From CAZWMK01 sp964635065 (GTDB lineage: Bacteria; Pseudomonadota; Alphaproteobacteria; Sphingomonadales; Sphingomonadaceae), in the NCBI GenBank assembly GCA_964635065.1, contig CAZWMK010000076.1, forward strand, positions 1 through 11,944: a stretch of DNA of 11,944 nt, written 5' to 3'. This document shows positions 6,447-11,944 of this stretch, piece after piece. Position numbers and translations under genes: made by a program. The stretch's first letter is position 1. Each line of letters starts with the position of its first letter. A model generated the notes under the pieces. It worked only from the letters and a program-made list of their open reading frames with translations, had not been told where the DNA came from and did no database searches.

Positions 6447-7298
6447 CCCTGTTGCGCGCGCTGCTGATCCGACCTCCTGATGCTGCATGGAGATCGGTCT
6501 TTCCACCCCGACTTCCGGCATCATGGCGACGGATGGCCCATCTGCGGACTGGCCTTTCTGGGCGGCTGGAGGGGCGCTCAGCAGATCCAGTGCAAAGTTG
6601 ATGAGGCGAGGCTGGGCTATGACCAGTGCAAGCTTCGCCACTTCCCAGCCCAGACTGGCAAGCGGGCTGCCCGCGCCGCCAGAGGCCGGCTTTTCAGCCT
6701 GCGCAGGAAGCGCTTCCTTGGCGCGCCCCTCTGGGGATGGCAATTCATCATAGTCGCTGAGGCCGCCATGTGGGACATCGTCCGCGTGCGGACGTTCACG
6801 TCCCCGCAGAAGGGTAGCAAGCAGGGCGCCAGCGGCGGTTGCCGCCAGCACGCTCGTCAAGGGCGCGGCGCGGATCTCGGTTGTTGCACGCGCACGAACT
6901 GTTGCAGCCTGATTGGCGAATGCGGAACTTGCCCGCTGGATGCGGCCTGTTGCGGACGCACCATCATCGTCAACCGCCCAAGCATATTCATCATGGGCAG
7001 TCATGTCAGGGTTTCTTGTATCTTTCCGCTCTGCCAGCACGTCCGTCACCGCTTTTGCGATTCCCACCACTGCAGCCCCTCCAGCCAGTCCCGCCCCGCC
7101 GCGCCGCGCCATATTGCCAGCCTGAACCAGGAGTTTTTTGCTGCGGGCGGTTGCAGCATCAAAAGCGTCGTGCATCAGCTTGCGTGGGTGAAGCCGCGCG
7201 TGAAGGGCGTCGACATTGGCTGCGATACGGCGTCGTGCAGCATCAGCTTCCTGTTCGAGTTGCTGCGCCTGCGCGCGATATTCTTCCTGCCCCGGCAT
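6414..7298 (-). CDS. DUF3618-type envelope protein, third gene of the stress operon
   Basis: The 294-residue product begins with the DUF3618-type N-terminal helix (about 12-45), recognisable by the pattern LEQEADAARRRIAANVDAL followed by LHPRKLM. Function is unknown; family members are usually membrane-associated. A glycine/alanine-rich weakly hydrophobic stretch lies at about 67-82. A clearer membrane-anchor-like segment lies at 146-167 (APLTSVLAATAAGALLATLLRGR) and a third hydrophobic stretch at about 215-241. Charged low-complexity linkers separate them, and the tail (about 242-294) is likely disordered. The start ATG directly abuts the stop of the holin-like gene (TGAATG), with GAGGGCGAG upstream as ribosome binding site, so the two are translationally coupled. 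Its TAG stop lies within the last codons of the opposing DUF2336 gene, giving a 33-bp tail-to-tail overlap. The DUF3618 assignment rests on the N-terminal helix only. Confidence 0.75.
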   Translation of the reverse strand: MPGQEEYRAQAQQLEQEADAARRRIAANVDALHARLHPRKLMHDAFDAATARSKKLLVQAGNMARRGGAGLAGGAAVVGIAKAVTDVLAERKDTRNPDMTAHDEYAWAVDDDGASATGRIQRASSAFANQAATVRARATTEIRAAPLTSVLAATAAGALLATLLRGRERPHADDVPHGGLSDYDELPSPEGRAKEALPAQAEKPASGGAGSPLASLGWEVAKLALVIAQPRLINFALDLLSAPPAAQKGQSADGPSVAMMPEVGVERPISMQHQEVGSAARATGSEAAYKAGQL

Positions 7299-7715
7299 TC
7301 AGGCTCGCCCTCGCAGCGCATCGGGTGAGCGCCGGAGCGCCTTTCCAGCGCGTTGCGGCATGAGTTCAATCCTTTGCAGCCGTGCAATCCCCACGCGTAT
7401 GGCCAGAAAGGCTGCACCAAATATGGCCAGCGCGACCACGATCTCGGACCAGCCCGCGCCCAGATAAGGATACAGCAGCGAGGCGAGCCCAAAGCACAGT
7501 AATATGAGCGCCACGACCGACAGCAAGGCGGCCGTGGCAATCATGAGCGCAGCCGGAAGCAGGGAGGCGGCATTACCCTTGATCTCGGTTTCCGCCAGTT
7601 TGATTTCGGCGCGCAAAAGGGTGCCAAAATCATCGGCTATGGCGCTGATCATCTGCCCAACCGACAGGTCGGTATGCAGCGCGTCCTGTTCCGGCTGGTC
7701 GTGGTCGGGGTTCAA
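7299..7715 (-). CDS. Holin superfamily III / YqjE-like membrane protein, second gene of the stress operon
   Basis: The 138-residue product resembles the Phage_holin_3_6 / DUF1469 family that includes E. coli YqjE. Despite the name these are chromosomal membrane proteins, not phage lysis proteins. An N-terminal amphipathic helix (about 15-46) with the family-like SVGQMISAIADDFGTLLRAE and IKLAETEIK is followed by a long hydrophobic stretch at about 50-82 and a second at 90-111. These would form an inner-membrane hairpin with a short basic tail. The start appears to be TTG at 7715, overlapping the stop of the upstream gene by TTGA, with GAGGAC about 9 nt upstream. A later start at M22 would remove much of the conserved N-terminal helix. 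The stop directly abuts the next ATG. The tight packing implies a stoichiometric operon with the YqjD-like and DUF3618 proteins. Confidence 0.82.
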   Translation of the reverse strand: MNPDHDQPEQDALHTDLSVGQMISAIADDFGTLLRAEIKLAETEIKGNAASLLPAALMIATAALLSVVALILLCFGLASLLYPYLGAGWSEIVVALAIFGAAFLAIRVGIARLQRIELMPQRAGKALRRSPDALRGRA

Positions 7716-8236
7716 GCGTAATCGTCCTCGTCGGTTTCCGCCGGGCGGGTGGCGGCACTGTTGCGCAGGAGCCGGGCCAGCAGGAACCCACCTGCGACGG
7801 CCACGCCAACCGCGATGGCCGGATGGCGCCGGATGACGGCCCGTGCATCAGAGATCAGATCATCGACGTCGGTTGAACGGATGCGGCTGGCATATTGATC
7901 AAGCCGCTCGCCAGCGCGGTGGGCAAGCTGACCGACCTTGGCGCCCGCTTCGCTGTGGCTTGCCTTCTCGCCGAGATCATGGGCGGCATGGGCAATATCG
8001 CTGATGACGCTGCTGGTCTTGTCCAGACCCTGACGACCGATGTCGCGCGCTTTTTCTGCCGCCTGAGTCGTAACGCGGCTTGCCTGTTCGCGCACCTTGG
8101 ATAGTTGCTCGGATGCCGCCTGCGTGGCGTTTGCGCCCAGAGTCTGGGCCTTCTCGCGCAAGGCACCGATCTGCGCGGCGGCCGATTCGGCGACACTGTT
8201 GACAGTGGAATTCTCTTGGGGGGGCGTGCTGGACAT
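7712..8236 (-). CDS. YqjD/ElaB (DUF883)-like C-terminally anchored protein, first gene of the stress operon
   Basis: The 174-residue product is a long, highly helical, Ala/Gln/Lys-rich protein with a single C-terminal membrane anchor, the layout of YqjD/ElaB/YgaM (DUF883) proteins. E. coli YqjD attaches to the inner membrane and binds ribosomes in stationary phase. Residues 15-135 are amphipathic helix with LEA-like repetition, such as AEKARDIGRQGLDKTSSVIS. The anchor region 137-158 (RHPAIAVGVAVAGGFLLARLLR) follows the DUF883 pattern of a proline followed by a Gly/Ala-rich helix ending in Arg. The tail is acidic (ETDEDDYA). I use ATG 8236 with AAGGA about 6 nt upstream; a TTG at 8251 is in frame but lies in the leader. 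A perfect EcfG-type promoter precedes it. Similarity to YqjD is architectural rather than residue-by-residue. Confidence 0.78.
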   Translation of the reverse strand: MSSTPPQENSTVNSVAESAAAQIGALREKAQTLGANATQAASEQLSKVREQASRVTTQAAEKARDIGRQGLDKTSSVISDIAHAAHDLGEKASHSEAGAKVGQLAHRAGERLDQYASRIRSTDVDDLISDARAVIRRHPAIAVGVAVAGGFLLARLLRNSAATRPAETDEDDYA

Positions 8237-8284
8237 AACGGTTCCTTTCAATGCGGAAATCTATGCATTTCTTGGCATGGTTAC

Positions 8285-8309
8285 AACGTCGAGATGTTAT
8301 CGGGGTTCC
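8285..8309 (-). promoter_or_regulatory. EcfG (general stress sigma factor) promoter for the YqjD-like operon
   Basis: Read on the minus strand, GGAAC (8309-8305) and CGTT (8288-8285) are separated by exactly 16 nt, a perfect match to the GGAAC-N16/17-CGTT consensus of EcfG-type sigma factors in Alphaproteobacteria. The predicted transcription start, about 6-8 nt beyond CGTT, would leave a leader of about 40 nt before the ATG at 8236. It points only toward the YqjD-like gene, not the divergent enolase gene. The site is directly visible; its activity is inferred. Confidence 0.78.
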
Positions 8310-8359
8310 GGCACACGCGGCCAGTCATCGACAGAACGGCATGTTGTGACGGCAAAGCG

Positions 8360-8388
8360 TTGCGACGATGCAGCCGAGTGTCTAAGAG
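8360..8388 (+). promoter_or_regulatory. Weak housekeeping promoter candidate for eno
   Basis: TTGCGA (8360-8365) and TAAGAG (8383-8388) are 17 nt apart, about 42 nt upstream of the eno ATG. They match the consensus at only 4/6 and 3/6 positions. It is the best-spaced candidate I found in the divergent 193-bp region, which must contain a strong promoter for this essential gene. Confidence 0.22.
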
Positions 8389-8429
8389 GCGGGTCATCAC
8401 ATTCCGTCATCAGCACAGGAACCCACGAC

Positions 8430-9704
8430 ATGACTGCGATCGTTGACGTCCACGCCCGCCAGATCCTCGACAGCCGCGGCAACCCCACTGTCGAAGTCGA
8501 TGTGTTGCTCGAAGATGGCAGCTTTGGTCGTGCCGCAGTGCCCTCGGGCGCATCGACCGGGGCGCATGAAGCCGTCGAAAAGCGCGATGGCGACAAAAGC
8601 CGCTATCTGGGCAAAGGGGTGACCCTGGCGGTCGATGCCGTCAACTCGGAAATTCAGGACGCCATCCTCGGCATGGACGCCGAGGATCAGGACGACCTCG
8701 ACCGCGCACTCATCTCACTGGACGGCACACCGAACAAGGCGCGCCTTGGCGCAAACGCCATCCTCGGCGTCAGCCTGGCCACCGCGCGCGCGGCGGCCGA
8801 AGCGCGGGGCCTGCCGCTTTACCGCTATGTCGGGGGCGTCGCGGCACGCACGCTGCCCGTACCGATGATGAATATCATCAACGGTGGGGCACATGCCGAC
8901 AATCCCATTGATTTTCAGGAATTCATGATCATGCCGGTCGGTGCGGACAGCATCGCCGATGCCGTGCGCGTTGGAGCCGAAATTTTCCACACGCTGAAAA
9001 AGGCGCTGCATGACAAGGGTCTGGCGACCGCAGTCGGTGACGAAGGTGGTTTTGCGCCGAATCTCGCGTCGGCGACCGATGCGCTCGACTTCATCATGAA
9101 GTCCATCGAAACCGCTGGCTACAAGCCGGGTGACGATGTGATGATCGCCCTCGATTGCGCAGCGACCGAATTTTACAAGAATGGCCGTTATGAACTGGAA
9201 GGCGAGGGGCGCAGCCTGTCTTCGGATGAAATGGCGGCCTATCTTGCGCAGCTGTGTGACCGCTATCCGATCCTGTCGATCGAAGACGGCATGTCGGAAG
9301 ACGATTGGGATGGCTGGAAGACGCTGACCGATGTGCTTGGCAACCGTGTCCAGCTCGTCGGCGACGATCTGTTCGTGACCAATCCGGTACGCCTGCGTGA
9401 TGGTATCAAGCGCGGTGTCGGCAACTCGATCCTGATCAAGGTGAACCAGATCGGCACCTTGTCCGAAACGCTGGAGGCCGTCGATACTGCGCACCGGGCG
9501 CGTTACACGTCGGTCATGTCGCACCGTTCGGGTGAAACCGAAGATTCGACGATCGCCGACCTCGCTGTCGCCACCAACTGCGGCCAGATCAAGACGGGCA
9601 GCCTTGCGCGCTCGGACCGGTTGGCGAAGTATAACCAGCTCATCCGCATCGAGGAGGAACTGGGTGATGCCGCCGTCTATGCGGGTCGCTCCATTCTGCG
9701 CTGA
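8430..9704 (+). CDS. eno: Enolase (phosphopyruvate hydratase)
   Basis: Enolase interconverts 2-phosphoglycerate and phosphoenolpyruvate in glycolysis and gluconeogenesis. The 424-residue product has the normal bacterial length. The N-terminal domain begins with the diagnostic ARQILDSRGNPTVEVDV and carries the mobile loop SGASTG (39-44). The barrel domain shows H155 (NGGAHADN), the catalytic E205 in GDEGGFAPN, Mg ligands D242 (LDCAATEF), E285 (SIEDG) and D312 (GDDLF), and catalytic lysine K337 in the signature ILIKVNQIGTLSET. The later SHRSGETED stretch (364-372) binds substrate phosphate. I choose ATG 8430, preceded by AGGA at 8417-8420; the frame is open back to 8097, but that part has no enolase similarity and overlaps the opposing gene. 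It is followed by the ftsB-like gene and pdhA/pdhB, an order common in Alphaproteobacteria. Confidence 0.98.
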   Translation: MTAIVDVHARQILDSRGNPTVEVDVLLEDGSFGRAAVPSGASTGAHEAVEKRDGDKSRYLGKGVTLAVDAVNSEIQDAILGMDAEDQDDLDRALISLDGTPNKARLGANAILGVSLATARAAAEARGLPLYRYVGGVAARTLPVPMMNIINGGAHADNPIDFQEFMIMPVGADSIADAVRVGAEIFHTLKKALHDKGLATAVGDEGGFAPNLASATDALDFIMKSIETAGYKPGDDVMIALDCAATEFYKNGRYELEGEGRSLSSDEMAAYLAQLCDRYPILSIEDGMSEDDWDGWKTLTDVLGNRVQLVGDDLFVTNPVRLRDGIKRGVGNSILIKVNQIGTLSETLEAVDTAHRARYTSVMSHRSGETEDSTIADLAVATNCGQIKTGSLARSDRLAKYNQLIRIEEELGDAAVYAGRSILR

Positions 9705-9705
9705 A

Positions 9706-9739
9706 ATGGCTGCAACAGGGCTTGAAGCCATCACTTTTT
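9706..9739 (+). terminator. Possible intrinsic terminator after eno
   Basis: Directly after the eno stop, ATGGCT (9706-9711) can pair with AGCCAT (9726-9731) over a 14-nt loop, followed by CAC and a run of five Ts (9735-9739). The stem is short and the loop large, so termination would be partial. If it works, the ftsB-like gene would need its own promoter or depend on read-through. Confidence 0.35.
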
Positions 9740-9757
9740 CGTGGTGATGTATGGTTT

Positions 9758-10081
9758 ATGAGAGCTGAAGTCCTGCACCCACTATCATTGATGCGCGCGG
9801 CCCTGCTGCCAGCCGCGTGCATCGCCGCAATGGCTTACTTTGGCTATCATGCCCTGGCGGGTAACAGCGGCCTCATGTCGTTGTCCGGCTATCGTGCGGA
9901 ACAGAAGCGTCTGTCAGTAACGGCCGCTTCTGTTGCCGAACGCCGTGCTGTACTGGAACGCAAGGTTCATCTTCTTGCCCGTCAGGGAGCTGACCCCGAT
10001 CTGGCCGATGAACTGGTGCGCCAGAATCTCGGCCTTGTCCGGCCCGACGAAGTTGTCCTGCCTCTTTCAAAAGGCAATTGA
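9758..10081 (+). CDS. ftsB: FtsB/DivIC-like septum formation initiator
   Basis: The product is a small bitopic division protein of the FtsB/DivIC family, which forms the FtsQ-FtsB-FtsL complex that activates septal peptidoglycan synthesis. From ATG 9758 it has 107 residues: a short cytoplasmic N-terminus, one membrane helix at about 13-34 (MRAALLPAACIAAMAYFGYH), a periplasmic coiled coil at about 44-75 rich in Arg/Glu/Leu, and the family-typical C-terminal pattern DPDLADELVRQNLGLVRPDE. No convincing Shine-Dalgarno sequence precedes ATG 9758 or the alternative ATG 9791, and the frame is open to a TTG at 9722. The product is short and divergent, as usual for FtsB, so assignment rests on architecture plus the conserved eno-ftsB-pdhA order. 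Confidence 0.85.
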   Translation: MRAEVLHPLSLMRAALLPAACIAAMAYFGYHALAGNSGLMSLSGYRAEQKRLSVTAASVAERRAVLERKVHLLARQGADPDLADELVRQNLGLVRPDEVVLPLSKGN

Positions 10082-10144
10082 TCCAGATCGCCCTTCGCCC
10101 CATATAGTTTGTAAAAGCTGTAAAGACGGGGAAGGTTTACTGCT

Positions 10145-11194
10145 ATGGCAAAGGCTGAATCGCTGGACTCCGCGCCCGCCATGTCCCGTTGCGGAGACTT
10201 TCCGCGCCCTGACGAACCCGTGCGGTTCAAGCCCGGCCGGGATGAACTGCTCGAATATTATCGGCAGATGCTTTTGATTCGCCGGTTCGAGGAAAAGGCT
10301 GGCCAGCTTTATGGCCTTGGGCTGATCGGCGGTTTTTGCCATCTTTACATCGGGCAGGAAGCGGTTGTCGTCGGCATGCAATCCGCGATTACCGCCAAGG
10401 ACAGCGTGATTACCGGCTATCGCGATCATGGCCACATGCTGGCCTGTGGTATCGACAGCAAGGTTGTCATGGCCGAACTGACCGGACGCGCGGCGGGCAT
10501 ATCGCGCGGCAAGGGTGGATCGATGCACATGTTCTCGGTCGAACATGGCTTTTACGGCGGCCATGGCATTGTCGGCGCACAGGTGCCGCTTGGAACCGGG
10601 CTGGCCTTTGCCCACAAATATAAACAGGATGACGGTGTCTGCCTCGCCTATTTCGGCGATGGCGCATCGAACCAGGGGCAGGTGTACGAGGCCTTCAACA
10701 TGGCCGAGCTCTGGAAACTGCCGATTGTCTATATCATTGAAAACAATCAATATGCGATGGGGACCAGCGTCAACCGCGCCTCGTCCGAAGATCAGCTCTA
10801 TCGCCGCGGCGAGAGTTTCCGCATCCCCGGCATCCAGGTCGACGGCATGGACGTGCTCGAAGTGCGCGGCGCCGCCGAGGTGGCGCTTGACTGGGTGCGC
10901 AGCGGCAAGGGGCCGGTCCTGCTTGAGATGAAGACCTATCGTTATCGCGGCCATTCCATGTCTGACCCGGCAAAATATCGTTCGCGTGAAGAAGTTCAGG
11001 CGGTGCGTGAAAAGTCCGACCCCATCGAACATGCCAAGCGTGACCTTCTGGCGTTTGGCGTGACCGAGGCCGCATTGAAGGATATGGAAAAAGAGATCCG
11101 TGCCATCGTCAACGAAGCTGCGGACTTTGCCGAACAGGCCCCTGAACCGCCGCTTGATGCGCTTTACACCGATGTCCTGGTGGGAGCTTACTGA
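10145..11194 (+). CDS. pdhA: Pyruvate dehydrogenase E1 component, alpha subunit
   Basis: The 349-residue product is the thiamine-diphosphate-binding alpha half of the heterotetrameric E1 enzyme, which decarboxylates pyruvate and passes the acetyl group to a lipoyl arm, linking glycolysis to the TCA cycle. The TPP/Mg motif runs from GDG (171-173) through to NN (200-201), with the intervening EAFNMAELWKLPIVYIIE segment. The active-site loop YRYRGHSMSDP is at 265-275, including H270 and the serines that are phosphorylated in mitochondrial E1 alpha. The IGQEAVVVG stretch (69-77) and SRGKGGSMHMF (120-130) are also family-specific. GGGGAAGG lies about 9 nt before ATG 10145; M13 is a possible alternative start. 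The stop overlaps the pdhB start by one base (TGATG). A 63-nt gap separates it from the ftsB-like gene. Confidence 0.97.
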   Translation: MAKAESLDSAPAMSRCGDFPRPDEPVRFKPGRDELLEYYRQMLLIRRFEEKAGQLYGLGLIGGFCHLYIGQEAVVVGMQSAITAKDSVITGYRDHGHMLACGIDSKVVMAELTGRAAGISRGKGGSMHMFSVEHGFYGGHGIVGAQVPLGTGLAFAHKYKQDDGVCLAYFGDGASNQGQVYEAFNMAELWKLPIVYIIENNQYAMGTSVNRASSEDQLYRRGESFRIPGIQVDGMDVLEVRGAAEVALDWVRSGKGPVLLEMKTYRYRGHSMSDPAKYRSREEVQAVREKSDPIEHAKRDLLAFGVTEAALKDMEKEIRAIVNEAADFAEQAPEPPLDALYTDVLVGAY

Positions 11195-11944
11195 TGCCGA
11201 TCGAAATCAAGTTGCCCGCCATGTCGCCAACCATGGAAATGGGCACCGTTGCGCGCTGGCTGGTCAAGGAAGGCGACGCGGTGAAACCGGGCGATATTCT
11301 GGCGGAAATCGAAACCGATAAGGCGACGATGGAACTGGAATGCGACGATGAAGGCACCATCGCGCGGATCGTCGTTGCAGGTGGCAGCGATGACATCCCG
11401 GTCGGCACTGTGATTGCTCTGATCGCGGAAAATGGCGAAACCATTGCGGAAGCCGCGCAACCGGAATCAGCGACAGCCACGCCTGCACGGCCCGCTACGC
11501 CGGCACCTGTATCGGACGAGGCTGTGGCACCAAAAGAGGCCACACCTTCAGTCAATGATTCAGCACCGCCGCAAGCCGCTGCGGGCATGATCAAGCTGAC
11601 GGTGCGCGAGGCGCTGCGCGATGCCATGGCCGAAGAGATGCGGGCTGATTCCACTGTTTTTGTGATGGGCGAGGAGGTCGCGCAATATCAGGGCGCCTAC
11701 AAGGTCACGCAGGGGCTTTGGGAAGAATTCGGCTCGGCACGCGTGATCGACACGCCGATCACCGAATATGGTTTTTCCGGCGTCGGTGCCGGGGCGGCCA
11801 TGGGCGGACTGAAACCGATTGTCGAATTCATGACCTTCAACTTCGCCATGCAGGCGATCGATCATATCGTCAATTCAGCAGCCAAGACCAACTACATGTC
11901 GGGCGGACAAATGCGCTGCCCTGTCGTATTCCGCGGTCCGAACG
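11194..11944 (+). CDS. pdhB: Pyruvate dehydrogenase E1 component, beta subunit with N-terminal lipoyl domain (3' truncated by window edge)
   Basis: The frame starts at ATG 11194, overlapping the pdhA stop by one base, and runs open to the window end, giving 250 visible residues. Residues 1-80 form a biotinyl/lipoyl domain with the lipoylation motif ETDKATME, the modified lysine being K43. An Ala/Pro-rich flexible linker follows (about 81-131). From about I133 the E1 beta catalytic core begins (IKLTVREALRDAMAEEM), with MGEEVAQYQGAYKVTQGL and DTPITEYGFSGVGAGAAMGG characteristic of transketolase-like E1 beta chains. With PdhA it forms the alpha2-beta2 E1 enzyme. The extra lipoyl domain on E1 beta is known in alphaproteobacteria such as Zymomonas and rhizobia. 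The E2 and E3 genes are presumably downstream, outside the window. Confidence 0.97.
   Translation, partial: MPIEIKLPAMSPTMEMGTVARWLVKEGDAVKPGDILAEIETDKATMELECDDEGTIARIVVAGGSDDIPVGTVIALIAENGETIAEAAQPESATATPARPATPAPVSDEAVAPKEATPSVNDSAPPQAAAGMIKLTVREALRDAMAEEMRADSTVFVMGEEVAQYQGAYKVTQGLWEEFGSARVIDTPITEYGFSGVGAGAAMGGLKPIVEFMTFNFAMQAIDHIVNSAAKTNYMSGGQMRCPVVFRGPN

Noticed and set aside
7299..7715. Prophage remnant suggested by the holin-superfamily protein
   Set aside because: No endolysin, phage structural or integrase gene is present, and this holin-named family includes ordinary chromosomal YqjE-type proteins.
8097..8429. Possible N-terminal extension of enolase
   Set aside because: The frame is open but lies over the opposing YqjD-like gene and its promoter, has no enolase similarity, and the family start at 8430 has a ribosome binding site.
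8418..8444. A second EcfG-like element (GGAAC then CGTT) on the plus strand
   Set aside because: The spacer is 18 nt, outside the 16-17 nt consensus, and it spans the enolase start codon, so it could not drive that gene.
8715..9734. Long minus-strand open frame opposite enolase (339 codons)
   Set aside because: It is the mirror image of the highly conserved enolase codons, has no family features and contains unusual composition.
10067..11032. Long minus-strand open frame opposite pdhA (321 codons)
   Set aside because: It is fully antisense to an unambiguous E1 alpha gene and carries no domain of its own.

Overview
The window reads as a stretch of alphaproteobacterial chromosome, most likely from a sphingomonad (Sphingomonadales). 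The base composition is moderately GC-rich. The gene order eno - ftsB-like - pdhA - pdhB, with a lipoyl domain fused to PdhB, is typical of that class. GreA, CarB, the DUF2336 protein and the DUF3618 protein have alphaproteobacterial character, and one promoter matches the alphaproteobacterial general-stress sigma factor EcfG. I see no transposase, integrase, tRNA, rRNA, CRISPR array or prophage module. No gene-free gap exceeds about 200 bp.

Layout from left to right. Plus strand: the 3' end of carB (pyrimidine/arginine synthesis), a hairpin, greA (transcript cleavage factor), an orphan methyl-accepting chemotaxis protein and a rhomboid protease (1-3724). Minus strand: a compact operon read from about 5374 down to 3750, encoding a secreted cytochrome c, an MlaC-type periplasmic lipid-binding protein and a gamma-carbonic-anhydrase-like hexapeptide protein; mlaC and the last gene overlap by ATGA. 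Plus strand: a DUF2336 gene (5475-6446). Its 3' end overlaps by 33 bp the end of a second minus-strand operon (8236 down to 6414), which encodes a YqjD/ElaB-like anchored protein, a YqjE-like holin-superfamily-III membrane protein and a DUF3618 protein. Plus strand: enolase, an FtsB/DivIC-like division protein, then pyruvate dehydrogenase E1 alpha and the lipoyl-bearing E1 beta, which runs off the right edge.

Most of the window is housekeeping: glycolysis (enolase) feeds pyruvate to the PDH complex, and ftsB lies between them. The most interesting unit is the minus-strand three-gene operon at 6414-8236. Directly upstream is a perfect GGAAC-N16-CGTT element, the EcfG promoter consensus, so the operon is probably induced by general stress. 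Its gene order (YqjD-like, then YqjE-like, then a third small envelope protein) parallels E. coli yqjD-yqjE-yqjK, which are linked to the RpoS/stationary-phase response. This suggests an envelope stress module kept under different master regulators. The cytochrome c / mlaC / gamma-CA operon, the orphan chemoreceptor and the DUF2336 protein are the other places worth a second look.
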